Part shown: positions 38,211 to 46,420 of the stretch, piece after piece | Layout of the letters: every line of letters begins with the position of its first letter | Numbering within the stretch: position 1 is the first letter of the stretch | Assembly (NCBI RefSeq): GCF_014697125.1 | Contig: NZ_JACJRG010000013.1 | Location: 62,001 to 126,000 of the forward strand | Source of the DNA: Anabaena minutissima FACHB-250 | Lineage (GTDB): Bacteria; Cyanobacteriota; Cyanobacteriia; Cyanobacteriales; Nostocaceae | DNA length: 64,000 bases | Reading direction: 5' to 3' | Made by a program: the position numbers and the translations under genes | The notes under the pieces: model-generated | Database searches by the model: none | Told to the model about the DNA's origin: nothing | Seen by the model: only the letters and a program-made list of their open reading frames with translations

Positions 38211-38267
38211 GATAATAACCTATATAAATAGGGCAATAAGAATAACTTATTTATATAGGTTATTATC
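38211..38267. repeat. Perfect 20-bp inverted repeat with 17-base loop
   Basis: GATAATAACCTATATAAATA is matched exactly by its reverse complement. It lies 40 bases after the small gene and may serve as a bidirectional terminator, or may be the left part of the folded element that follows. Confidence 0.85.
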
Positions 38268-38288
38268 AGTGAGGTTAGCTTTCAGGTA

Positions 38289-38368
38289 TGGTAGTAGGTA
38301 GCCCCCGATGGGTGGAATGGCAACATTCTCCTCGACTCTACCTTTCGGTGGCTACCCTGATACTACCG
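38289..38368 (+). ncRNA. Candidate structured RNA, possibly HEARO/omega-RNA-like remnant
   Basis: About 80 bases fold strongly. GGTAGTA-GGTAGCC (38290-38303) pairs with GGCTACC (38350-38356) and TACTACC (38361-38367), leaving only a CTGA bulge. Inside, CCGA (38305-38308) pairs with TCGG (38345-38348), and GAATG-GCAA-CATTC forms a GNRA-tetraloop hairpin (38315-38328). GTGA follows shortly after the 3' arm, which fits the ATGA/GTGA target I recall for HEARO, the RNA partner of IscB-type nucleases. No IscB or TnpB gene is nearby. The fold is seen in the sequence; the family name and strand are guesses. Confidence 0.4.
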
Positions 38369-38486
38369 CGATAGTGACACAAGAGGGATGGTTTTAAAAC
38401 ACGCCCTAGTATACTTGAATATCTGACCTTCTCTAGCAAACTTTGCCGTCCTAGTTTTTTTCTGAAGTACTAAAATATCGTTCCAG

Positions 38487-40646
38487 CTATCTATTTCCTG
38501 GTAACTGTTGGGGAAATGAGAGAGGCTTAAAACGCTTGAATGTGTTGATGTCAACGCAGTTAGTATTATCTAGCTTAACCCTAAGTTCAGTGCTGAAAGT
38601 GACTAGCTGCTCCACAAGAGCCTGGCGATCAGTTAAACAGTTTTTAATAACCATGAGTTCTCCTAAAGTCCACTCATAGAGATTTCTGTCTGAATTGTTG
38701 ATGAATACAGTCAACTCGTTCCTAATTCTCCAGATTTGGTTGAGCAGCTCATCCACCTTGACGTTGATGATATTTGCAATCTGAATATTGAAGGATTCCC
38801 TATTGCCGATGATAGCAATCAGTTCATCAACGTACTGACTCGCCAGAGTAATGAATGTTTCATTCCATTCATTACGAATGTTATCAATCTTGATGTCAAC
38901 ATTTCTGTAGAGGTTGCTAATCTTGTTGTTAATTTCCGTACTATTAACAACAAAGTTGAGAATTCTATTGTTAATTTCAGGACTATTGATAACAACGCTC
39001 TCAATCTTCTGGTGAATTTGATAATTATCGATAAATATATTCTGAATCTTTTGAGCTAATTGATCATTCTCAAAGATTTGATTAATTACGACGTTGTTGT
39101 TGTTGATATTGTACTGTAAGCGTTGGTCAATATACTGGTTAATCTCGGTATTGTTATTGACCATACCTTGCGTAATCAGGTTTATATTGTTGCGGATGTT
39201 TCGTTCAAATTGTTGGCTTACATACTGATTGAGTTCAATATTTTCATTAACAATATTCTGAGTAATCAGGTTAATATTGTTACGAATATTTTGCTCAAAA
39301 GAATGGTTGACTTGCTGACTAACGTACTGGCTAAATTCCTGCTTATTGACTATATTACTGATAATTAAGCCAATGTGATTGCGGATTTTCTCTTCAAAAT
39401 TTTGGTCAAAATAGGAGTTTATTTGTTGGTTAATTTTGTTTGATATCTCAACGTTAATCTTGTCTTCCAATATCCTCTCTAAGTGATAGTCAGACCAACC
39501 TTGCAAGTTCTGCCTTAAGCTCAATTCTACCTGTTGTAGATAAGCATCCATCGAGAACTTAACTTTTGCAACTTCTATAGATAGGCTCTTAAAGTGCTGT
39601 TCGTAACTCTTGAATAGTAATTGTTCCAGTTGTTCCCAATACTTATTTTCTAGCGTTATATCAATTTTGTCTGGTACTTTGGTAGAGCTATCAATCTGCT
39701 TTAATTGCTCTTCCCACCTTTTCTTAAACTCCTCTTCTTCAAACCGGAATGTGAAGTCAAACGTATAGTTTTCTTGCCTCGTTTCTACATCTTCCTGTTC
39801 TATCTCTATAGAAGTAGAAATGTTATTTTCCCAATGTTGGCCGTTTTCATTTATTTCAGCTTCCCCTATTTGCTCTATTGTCAGAATAATATGCCCTTCA
39901 TTATCTTCTTTGTAAGTGTCAAAAAATAAACCTGTGAGTGTAGTTCTTTCTTTGACTTCTAAAACTAATTCATCATTAAGCCCATTTAATGAAACCCAAG
40001 TTTCGTCTGTTTCAACTCCAGTCAGTTTTGTAATAAATTTTCCACCTTTGAGCAACATTAAAACCCAAGGCTCTATATTAAATTTTTTGCCATCTGACCA
40101 ATAACTGGCGTTGCTTTCACGAATTTTAATTCGATAATTACCTGGGTTTAACTCAACTAAATTAGAACCAGATTGTTTAAGAGTATAAAGATAATTTTCA
40201 TCAAGAATATAACAGTTTCGTTTGCTGTCTACTGTTAAATTTACAGGGTTAAAAAATTGCTTATTGCTTGTAATTATGAGATCAATTGAACCGCTATTAT
40301 CTTCATTATTAAAATCAAAAAACAAAGCATTGAGAATTGCTCTATCTTTAACTTCTAGCTTGAAGCTATCATTGTAACCGTTGAGAGTTGTCCATGTTGC
40401 GCCTACCTCAAAACCTGTAGATTTATTGATAAATGTACTCCCGTTATCTCCATATGTCCATAGTAAAACAAAAGGTTCTCCTACTGTTCTGCTATTGCTA
40501 TGGCTATAGCGACCTCCAGTAATCCTGATATCAAAAGTACCTTTTTCAAAAATAAAATACGTTGCAACATTTTGTTGCAGATTGTTCATTTGGTTAGCAT
40601 CGATAACATAACAATTAGTTTTGGCATCGATAGTTAAAGTATACAT
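38487..40646 (-). CDS. Large protein with duplicated N-terminal domain and long Asn/Ile-rich stalk
   Basis: A 719-residue protein I do not recognise. Residues 1-126 and 135-258 are tandem copies of one domain: both have NCY(V/I)(I/L)D, EP(F/W)VL, a TG(F/V)E segment, TW(T/V)(T/S)LNG-ND, LEVK-R and LFFD ending in an EDN-G-I strand, suggesting a beta-sandwich binding module. Residues ~295-690 are helical and repetitive, with units such as FEQNIRNNINLITQNIVN and FERNIRNNINLITQGMVN, typical of an elongated coiled-coil stalk. There is no signal peptide. The overall plan (binding heads plus fibrous stalk) resembles phage-fibre or adhesin-like proteins, but no neighbour supports a phage or injection system. 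Confidence 0.75.
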   Translation of the reverse strand: MYTLTIDAKTNCYVIDANQMNNLQQNVATYFIFEKGTFDIRITGGRYSHSNSRTVGEPFVLLWTYGDNGSTFINKSTGFEVGATWTTLNGYNDSFKLEVKDRAILNALFFDFNNEDNSGSIDLIITSNKQFFNPVNLTVDSKRNCYILDENYLYTLKQSGSNLVELNPGNYRIKIRESNASYWSDGKKFNIEPWVLMLLKGGKFITKLTGVETDETWVSLNGLNDELVLEVKERTTLTGLFFDTYKEDNEGHIILTIEQIGEAEINENGQHWENNISTSIEIEQEDVETRQENYTFDFTFRFEEEEFKKRWEEQLKQIDSSTKVPDKIDITLENKYWEQLEQLLFKSYEQHFKSLSIEVAKVKFSMDAYLQQVELSLRQNLQGWSDYHLERILEDKINVEISNKINQQINSYFDQNFEEKIRNHIGLIISNIVNKQEFSQYVSQQVNHSFEQNIRNNINLITQNIVNENIELNQYVSQQFERNIRNNINLITQGMVNNNTEINQYIDQRLQYNINNNNVVINQIFENDQLAQKIQNIFIDNYQIHQKIESVVINSPEINNRILNFVVNSTEINNKISNLYRNVDIKIDNIRNEWNETFITLASQYVDELIAIIGNRESFNIQIANIINVKVDELLNQIWRIRNELTVFINNSDRNLYEWTLGELMVIKNCLTDRQALVEQLVTFSTELRVKLDNTNCVDINTFKRFKPLSFPQQLPGNR

Positions 40647-41122
40647 ATTTACCTCCTTAACAATTTTAGTTTATTGGGTAATTTTCGTCTTTTCAGCTTT
40701 TTATCCCACTGGATTGTGCAAGTAGTTTTGCACCCTAAAGAGCATAACAACTTTGTTCTACTGCCTAAACTTTGGGTAGTTGAATATACCTTAGTTTAGT
40801 TGATGAGATGTAGTAATTTAGCTAGAAATTATAAGCTACTACCTCAAACCTAAGAAACCTATATTTCCCTTGCTATACACCTGATTATTATGAGGATATT
40901 GGCATAAATTTTAACCCTTTGAAATTTTTAAAACAGCCTTTACGATTTCATATCTTGCAGGTTAAAAGTTAATTATTTGCAGAACCTCTGTCTCTAGGAG
41001 TATTAAATATATTTGTTGATATACAGCAATCCTAAATAGGGGGTCTTGCTCACTTTTGGTGATGCAGAGTAGATAGAGACGACTCAGAGGAGAGATCGCC
41101 TACTTTCCTCAGATTTACTAAA
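40647..41122. other. AT-rich intergenic region upstream of the 719-residue protein
   Basis: About 476 bases before the IS remnant. It should hold the promoter of the minus-strand gene, whose start is preceded by a clear AAGGAGG-like site (40653-40658, TACCTCCTTA on the plus strand). No other structure seen. Confidence 0.5.
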
Positions 41123-41260
41123 ACCCACATTCCGCACTTCAAAAGTAGCATAAAGAATTACAGAGTTATTCTCAGACCTACCTGGGTAAAAATACTTAGA
41201 ATATTTCTGTCGAAAAAGTGAGCTAATTAAAAAAATCAAAAATATTTTAGAGGTAAAAAA

Positions 41261-41671
41261 TTGTCTGCAACTTCAATTGCAAAAATTAAAAATATAGACC
41301 ACTTAGGAATAGTAACGTGACTAATTGATGAAATAGGAATATAGGACTCATATTTGATTTTTGAAAAAACAAATTGGCTAGTAGCTTGCCACACAAAGGT
41401 TTGTTTGTAAGTATACTTAGCAAAATTCAAGTACGATTCCTACAGTTGAAATAATCAACTCCAAATTAGGAATAGATGTTCGGAAAAAATTTCATCAAGA
41501 ATATTAGTGAAAGTTATTTTGCTTAACGGATTAGGCTTTGTATCAAGACCTTTATATTTATTTAGTCAATTTTTTAAAGATAAAGAAATCGAAACATTAT
41601 TGACAGAAGGAATAAAAAGCGATTATGTAAGTGATGAAATTTTTAGTGCTTACATAACTATCAAATCATAA
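41261..41671 (+). pseudogene. Transposase N-terminal (DUF4277) remnant, interrupted
   Basis: Reading plus-strand frames in order gives AKIKNIDHLGIVT-stop-LIDEIGI, then after a 101-bp insertion VEIINSKLGIDVRKK, a frame change, and VKVILLNGLGFVSRPLYLF followed by SQFFKDKEIETLLTEGIKSD. This is the DUF4277 N-terminal domain of IS1634-like transposases of cyanobacteria. Two stop codons, one frameshift, an inserted MITE and loss of the DDE catalytic domain make it inactive. A 64-codon minus-strand open frame across the same bases is a shadow. Confidence 0.75.
41342..41442. mobile_element. 101-bp MITE nested in the transposase remnant
   Basis: Ends TAGGACTCATATTTGATTTT and its imperfect complement (CAAAATTCAAGTACGATTCC-TA) match at 18 of 22 positions. 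TA at each extreme suggests Tc1/IS630-type insertion at a TA dinucleotide. It splits LIDEIGI from VEIINSKLG in the transposase. Confidence 0.65.
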
Positions 41672-41920
41672 GTGTTTGATGATTTATTTTCATGCTGTAG
41701 ATTCGTTCAGTGCTACGACTCTTAATCATCCTGATTTTTTTGCTTTTCTCTTGACATAATCTCTTTGTACTTCAAGTTGAAGTGCGGAACGTGAGATAAT
41801 AAGGCTTTCAATGAGATATGCTAGAATTGAGCAGTTGAAAATTTTTGGCGTTTTGGTTGTCGGTATTTAAGATAAATTTTTACATTCAGCAAGGCGATTC
41901 GCCAAGCTCAATTGAGAGAT

Positions 41921-42979
41921 ATGAAAAAAGTCGTCGTTGGTCTTTCAGGTGGCGTTGATAGTTCCACCGCCGCCGCTATTCTCCACCATCAGGGCTATGA
42001 AGTGATCGGTTTGACCCTTTGGCTAATGAAAGGCAAAGGCCAGTGTTGCTCTGAAGGTATGATCGACGCGGCTTATATTTGTGAACAGTTGGGCATTCCT
42101 CATCAAGTTGTGGATATGCGGGATGTCTTTCAAACTCATATTGTTGATTACCTGGTGAATGGTTACAGTGTGGGGATTACGCCCTTACCTTGCTCCCAGT
42201 GTAATAAAACGGTGAAGTTCGGCCCAATGGTACAGTATGCTCGTGAAGAGTTGGGATGCGATCGCATTGCCACTGGTCATTATGCCCGTATTAGCTACGA
42301 TGCAGCCACGAGACGTTACCAATTATTAAGGGCTATTGACCGTAATAAAGACCAATCCTACTTTCTGTATGATTTGTCCCAAGATTTACTAGCAGCATCA
42401 TTATTTCCTCTAGGAGAAATGCAAAAAGCTGACACCCGCCGCATTGCTGCTGAACACGGCTTAAAAACTGCTGATAAGCCAGAGAGTCAAGATTTGTGCT
42501 TAGTAGAAAGTAACGGTTCTATGCGGGCTTTTCTAGATAAGTATATCGCTCCCAAAACAGGTAATATTGTCGATACCACAGGCAAAGTTTTGGGACAGCA
42601 TGATGGTGTCCATCACTACACGATTGGTCAACGTAAAGGTTTAGGGATTGCGGCGGCTGAACCTTTGTATGTGATTGAATTAGACGCGGTAAATAATAAA
42701 GTCATAGTAGGCGATCGCACTAAAGCAACTCAGTCTGAATGTACAGTCAGCCAAGTCAATTGGGTATCTATTGCTGAACCCACTTCCCCCATTCGTGCGG
42801 AAGTACAAATTCGCTATCGTTCTAGTCCTGAACTGGTGACAATTATACCTTTAGAAAACTCCCGCGTGCGTTTGGTATTTGATGAACCCCAGTTCAGCAT
42901 TACCCCCGGACAAGCAGCCGTCTGGTATGACGGCGAAAAAGTTCTCGGCGGGGGAATTATTGAACAGATGGCGGTTTAG
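41921..42979 (+). CDS. mnmA: tRNA-specific 2-thiouridylase
   Basis: Introduces sulfur at position 2 of wobble uridine 34 in tRNA-Lys, -Glu and -Gln. A 352-residue protein from ATG 41921 ([19 protein letters not shown]) with the ATP-pyrophosphatase PP-loop SGGVDSS at 9-15, catalytic [10 protein letters not shown] (C94; C91 nearby), a RDQSYFLY-like segment ([13 protein letters not shown]), the second cysteine in ESQDLCLV, and the C-terminal beta-barrel ending [19 protein letters not shown]. The Shine-Dalgarno GAGAG lies five bases upstream. Complete and of normal length. Confidence 0.96.
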   Translation: MKKVVVGLSGGVDSSTAAAILHHQGYEVIGLTLWLMKGKGQCCSEGMIDAAYICEQLGIPHQVVDMRDVFQTHIVDYLVNGYSVGITPLPCSQCNKTVKFGPMVQYAREELGCDRIATGHYARISYDAATRRYQLLRAIDRNKDQSYFLYDLSQDLLAASLFPLGEMQKADTRRIAAEHGLKTADKPESQDLCLVESNGSMRAFLDKYIAPKTGNIVDTTGKVLGQHDGVHHYTIGQRKGLGIAAAEPLYVIELDAVNNKVIVGDRTKATQSECTVSQVNWVSIAEPTSPIRAEVQIRYRSSPELVTIIPLENSRVRLVFDEPQFSITPGQAAVWYDGEKVLGGGIIEQMAV

Positions 42980-43080
42980 GGGTGTAGACAATACACATCG
43001 GATCAGAAATTTATGAATGATCCACGTTTACCATCGTTACCAGGGTTATCAGTGTTAGTGTTAGAGCAATTGATGGTGTA

Positions 43081-43129
43081 GCGATCGCTAATTCTATGAT
43101 GACACGGTTAGCGGTACCTCCGGTAAGCT
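43081..43129. repeat. Left direct repeat bounding the toxin-antitoxin block
   Basis: These 49 bases, starting GCGATCGCTAATTCTATGAT, match 44034-44082 at 45 positions, in the same orientation. Around 950 bp lie between the two copies. Confidence 0.85.
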
Positions 43130-43206
43130 ACAAAGAGAGCTTGTATGGAAGATGAGCGATAGCCGAAGGCTTAAGCTTCGCTTATCGCTGTTTATGTTTT
43201 AATCAA

Positions 43207-43419
43207 TTAAGCAGACATCACACGCTGTCTTGGTTCAGGAATTAGGCGACCTAATTGTTTAGCAGTTTCAATCCATTCCTGCATAATAATTTCTACATTG
43301 TGCAGTGCTTCTTGATAATTTTCACCATCAGCAGCAAATCCAGGTAATTCTGGTACTTCGGCTATAAATGCTTGGTCTTCTTCACTCCAGTCAAGATTAA
43401 TTTCATAATGAAGTGTCAT
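43207..43419 (-). CDS. HicB-family antitoxin, orphan
   Basis: A 70-residue HicB-like partial RNase H fold: MTLHYEINLDWSEEDQAFIA, VPELPGFAADGENYQEAL, and the helix NVEIIMQEWIETAKQLG. HicB neutralises the HicA mRNA interferase, which binds double-stranded RNA. No HicA gene (small, with GSHH motif) is visible on either side, so this is an orphan, possibly a regulator or an antidote for a HicA elsewhere. It is within the direct-repeat-bounded block together with a MazF-type pair. Confidence 0.8.
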   Translation of the reverse strand: MTLHYEINLDWSEEDQAFIAEVPELPGFAADGENYQEALHNVEIIMQEWIETAKQLGRLIPEPRQRVMSA

Positions 43420-43505
43420 TTTTACCTCCTAGCTGGTACTTGAGAATTGATTAAAATATTCAATTTTCAATTTTGAGATATTGCCATAAATAACGCTAGT
43501 TTCTA

Positions 43506-43835
43506 TTACAATCCCAACCAACATCTTAAGGATTGATCTAATAATTCAGCATCAGCATCAGCTAACTTACCAATTACTTTTACAACCAAGCTTTCATGCA
43601 CTGTGTATAATCCTCGTTTGACTGCTGTTACTACATTTAGACCTGCTGCTTTCCACTCAGTTAACACAAACTCGCCTTCTAATAAAGACTTTGTTTTGCT
43701 CGTCAAAGGTGTAATAAAAATATCTTTAGAAACGTGCCGCTTACTGACTACAACAGCAGGTCTAACTTTTGAACTTGACAAATCTGAAAAGGGATACTGA
43801 ACCAAAATGATGTCATTTTTAGAGTAGTTGGGCAT
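43506..43835 (-). CDS. MazF/PemK-family mRNA interferase toxin
   Basis: A 109-residue toxin from ATG 43835 (MPNYSKNDIILVQYPFSD); ATGs at 43841 and 43844 are alternatives. The MazF/PemK core is visible: DIILVQYPFSDLSSSKVRPAVVVS with the RPAVVVS strand, then IFITPLTS and the GLNVVTAVKRGLYTV strand. Family members are sequence-specific endoribonucleases that cleave mRNA. The gene overlaps the end of its antitoxin gene, so translation is coupled. Confidence 0.85.
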   Translation of the reverse strand: MPNYSKNDIILVQYPFSDLSSSKVRPAVVVSKRHVSKDIFITPLTSKTKSLLEGEFVLTEWKAAGLNVVTAVKRGLYTVHESLVVKVIGKLADADAELLDQSLRCWLGL

Positions 43836-44031
43836 ATACATCATCCTCAGTATTATCCCAAACAGTATCTAATGATGTTTGACTAGCTTGAAGCCAAAAT
43901 TCATTTTCATCATCAGGAAGCAGCGTTACTAATACTCTTGTTCCTTCTGGTAATTCCGCAGACTCTAACAGTTCTATCTTTCCTTGTCTAACAGTAGCCC
44001 AAAGTGTTTTTAGCATAGCCTGATTTTCCAT
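43819..44031 (-). CDS. Antitoxin of the MazF/PemK pair
   Basis: A 70-residue protein of the short cyanobacterial antitoxin type: a basic beta-rich N-terminus (TLWATVRQGKIELLESAELP, then EGTRVLVTLLP), as in swapped-hairpin or related DUF antitoxins, followed by an acidic C-terminus (TVWDNTEDDVYAQLL) that would embrace the toxin. It overlaps the toxin gene by 17 bases or more. The start at 44031 abuts the right-hand direct repeat at 44034, so the promoter would lie within repeat DNA. A start at 44016 is also possible. Confidence 0.75.
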   Translation of the reverse strand: MENQAMLKTLWATVRQGKIELLESAELPEGTRVLVTLLPDDENEFWLQASQTSLDTVWDNTEDDVYAQLL

Positions 44032-44033
44032 AA

Positions 44034-44082
44034 GCGATCGCTAATTCTATGATGACACCGTAGGCGATACCTCCGGTAAGCT
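44034..44082. repeat. Right direct repeat bounding the toxin-antitoxin block
   Basis: Matches 43081-43129 at 45 of 49 bases. It begins with a HIP1 octamer three bases upstream of the antitoxin start and leads into the HIP1 array. Confidence 0.85.
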
Positions 44083-44354
44083 TCGCTAACGCACCTCCCC
44101 ACATTCTCAAACTGCGATCGCCTGTTTTTCAAGATGAGCGATCGCACCTCCCCATCTTCCCAAACGAGATCGCTTGTTTTTCCCGATGAGCGATACCTAC
44201 GGTTAGCTGCGCTAACGCACCTCCCCACATTCCCAAACTGCGATCGCCTGTTTGTTAAGATGAGCGATCGCATCTCTCCACATTCCCATACTGCGATCGC
44301 CTGTTTTTCCCGATGAGCGATCGCATATCCTCTAAACGCCGAAACAGCGATCGC
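44083..44354. repeat. HIP1-bearing tandem repeat array
   Basis: Imperfect ~52-75-base units made of CACCTCCCCACATTCCCAAA, a HIP1 site, CCTGTTTTTCCCGATGA and a second HIP1 site. Exact GCGATCGC occurs at 44114, 44138, 44240, 44264, 44293, 44317 and 44347, plus 44034 in the flanking repeat. Several other units carry decayed versions (GAGATCGC, GCGATACC). Open frames across it on both strands are repeat translations, not genes. Confidence 0.9.
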
Positions 44355-44440
44355 ACCTTTCTACATTTCCAAAAGCGATCATCTATATAAGATAATTAGT
44401 GATCATAGATATCTCATCAATTAATCAGTATTTAAGGGAT

Positions 44441-46195
44441 TTAATTAATATTATTCAATACCACATTGTCTAGTATATATGTGACAAAATCTTTTTGTTT
44501 AATTCCAATGTTAATGGGCAACTCTTTGAGTTTGACATAATCGTTAGTTAATTGAATTAATTCAGACAAGGTATTATTAACAAAATCATTAGAAAAATTA
44601 GTATTTTTAAGTATTTCTACATCTTTAGGTTTGTAATCCATTTTTTGCAAGGTTTTTACTACTAGTAGCATACCTAAATGAAACATTAATATACGGATTG
44701 GTGAAGCGTGTTTCCACTGCTGGTTAATAGCTATATCAGTTGATTTACTGGATGCAAAAATCCGAATGGAACTTTCTAAATTCTTCATAGTTTTTGCACA
44801 GAATAGATACACTTCAAGACTAATTTTTTGACTAAAGACTCTTTTATAATCGTTATCTTTTTTCAGTATTGATGATGGTCTAGAGCGTGCAATATCTGGC
44901 TCATGAAAAACTATTGCTATTACCGACTGAGCTAAGTACGGAATACTAATAATTCTATCAGGTCGTTTACCTGTATTTTTGTAATAATTTTTTCGCCGAT
45001 CATAAAACCATTCTTGATTTAGAAAGAAATTTTCTATGTCTAATTGTATTGGATCTGTAGCTTTCAAAGAAGCTGGGGGAATAGGTGTTTGAAAATTTGT
45101 TGCTTTAATAACACGGTCTCTAGTTTCTGGATCGTTTGTAACAACTATTTTTATTAAAATAGCTCTTCCTTCATTCAATCCGTTGTTATTATTCTCTCTA
45201 TTTTTTATATAATGATAAATTGTGTTTGTTGTCTGTAACCCATTTACAATTTGTACATCATCTAGACTAATAGTTTTACCAGCAACACTAGCTCTTGATG
45301 ATAAAATAGTAATGCCATTGTTGAGCCACCAAAAATCTAGTTTTTCATTAGATTCTAGAGTTATCTTTATATCTTTATTAACTTCTACATTACTACCTTG
45401 ATAATCTCGAACATTAAAAGCAAATATATATGTACGTAATTCTTTATTATCATAAGTAACAAAATTATAATAATCTTCTAATGATGCTAAAATAACATAA
45501 TTATCTTCACCTCTTGAAATATAGTTTTCAATAAATTTTAGCTGTAAAGTGTAGCTTTTTTCGAGCCTAGAAGAATCTATTAGTTCTCTTGCGCCAACAA
45601 AATCAATGTTAACTCTTGCTCCAGAAAAATATTTAACTGTATTTTCTTTTAGAACTTCAGATAGATTGTGTACTTTTGGATTTATAAATGATACGTCACC
45701 TTTACTTGCATATACATATGCTATTTCAATAGAAGGATGTTGTGATGCCAGGTTCAGATAAAGTTCCCGAAAAAAAGTCACTTTATTAATTAAATCAGAA
45801 TTATAATATTTTTGAATTTGCTCAATATTCTTTTCTAAATCGAAAATATTCATTATAGTTGAAAGCCACTTTTCAATAGCTTTCTCAGAAAAAGAATCAG
45901 ATCGTTTAGATTGAATTAAAAATAATTGTATGCTAGGACTTTTCTTAAAATTATCTAACTCTGTATCTTCACTAACAAAATTATTATTAATAAAAATAAA
46001 AAACCCATCTATTCCACCATCATCACCTCCTCCTATTTTTCCATAACTCAACTCATCATATGAAAGGTCATATTTTTTTAAAATTTGTTCAAAAGTAAAT
46101 ATTTCAAAGAATTCATCATCGGGTAATGTACTATCGCTTTTATTGATTTTTTGCTTGATAATATTATCGAGAACTATGCTATCATTGCCTGCCAT
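44441..46195 (-). CDS. AIPR-family protein (abortive infection phage resistance)
   Basis: A 584-residue protein from ATG 46195 (MAGNDSIVLDNIIKQ). The N-terminal part has a nuclease-like pattern (GGGDDGGIDGFFIF then QLFLIQSKRSD), the D and QxK of Mrr/restriction-endonuclease folds. The middle carries the AIPR hallmark FWWLNNGITILSSRA and VQIVNGLQTTNTIYHYI, followed by NFQTPIPPASLKATDPIQ. AIPR proteins are linked to abortive infection and appear in several defence islands. The gene is AT-rich with long Lys/Asn runs, unlike chlH beside it, which fits horizontal transfer. It stands alone, next to the HIP1 array and toxin-antitoxin genes. Confidence 0.85.
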   Translation of the reverse strand: MAGNDSIVLDNIIKQKINKSDSTLPDDEFFEIFTFEQILKKYDLSYDELSYGKIGGGDDGGIDGFFIFINNNFVSEDTELDNFKKSPSIQLFLIQSKRSDSFSEKAIEKWLSTIMNIFDLEKNIEQIQKYYNSDLINKVTFFRELYLNLASQHPSIEIAYVYASKGDVSFINPKVHNLSEVLKENTVKYFSGARVNIDFVGARELIDSSRLEKSYTLQLKFIENYISRGEDNYVILASLEDYYNFVTYDNKELRTYIFAFNVRDYQGSNVEVNKDIKITLESNEKLDFWWLNNGITILSSRASVAGKTISLDDVQIVNGLQTTNTIYHYIKNRENNNNGLNEGRAILIKIVVTNDPETRDRVIKATNFQTPIPPASLKATDPIQLDIENFFLNQEWFYDRRKNYYKNTGKRPDRIISIPYLAQSVIAIVFHEPDIARSRPSSILKKDNDYKRVFSQKISLEVYLFCAKTMKNLESSIRIFASSKSTDIAINQQWKHASPIRILMFHLGMLLVVKTLQKMDYKPKDVEILKNTNFSNDFVNNTLSELIQLTNDYVKLKELPINIGIKQKDFVTYILDNVVLNNIN

Positions 46196-46358
46196 ATATT
46201 TTTTCCTCAATGTATTACAAATAGTTTTTATGGTAGAAATCAGTGAATAGATGAGCCATTTATGAGCATTATCACGATGCTAATATAAATATTTTTGATT
46301 GACATCATAAGCTTTAGATTGTCAATTGTTTGAAATTTTACTGCTATAAAAAATTATA

Positions 46359-46394
46359 AAAAATGTAGAGACTTTAGATAATCTCTACATTTTT
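46359..46394 (-). terminator. Rho-independent terminator of chlH
   Basis: 13-bp perfect stem (AAAAATGTAGAGA/TCTCTACATTTTT) with a 10-base loop. On the minus strand it starts 26 bases after the chlH stop and is followed by T-rich DNA. Confidence 0.85.
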
Positions 46395-46420
46395 ATTTTG
46401 CGTTTCTAACTGCTCATAAC

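Larger units (their letters stand above)
41123..41796. mobile_element. Remnant of an IS1634/IS4-type element with terminal inverted repeats
   Basis: The left end ACCCACATTCCGCACTTCAA (41123-41142) and right end TTGAAGTGCGGAACGTGAGA (41777-41796) are inverted repeats matching at 17 of 20 positions. Between them lies only the N-terminal part of a DUF4277-type transposase, broken by stops, a frameshift and a nested MITE. About 674 bp remain of an element normally well over 1.5 kb, so the central and C-terminal transposase has been lost. Confidence 0.75.

Noticed and set aside
38736..39368. Plus-strand frames antisense to the 719-residue gene
   Set aside because: They mirror the Asn/Ile-rich repeats of the real gene and have no independent start context.
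38487..40646. Prophage or contractile injection system because of the fibre-like protein
   Set aside because: No tail, sheath, baseplate, capsid or lysis genes are present in the neighbourhood.
43013..43081. 22-codon frame after mnmA (MNDPRLPSLPGL...)
   Set aside because: Too short and unsupported by any ribosome binding site; it lies in dispersed repeat DNA.
43420..43505. A hicA toxin gene next to hicB
   Set aside because: I read both flanks on both strands and found no GSHH-type short frame.
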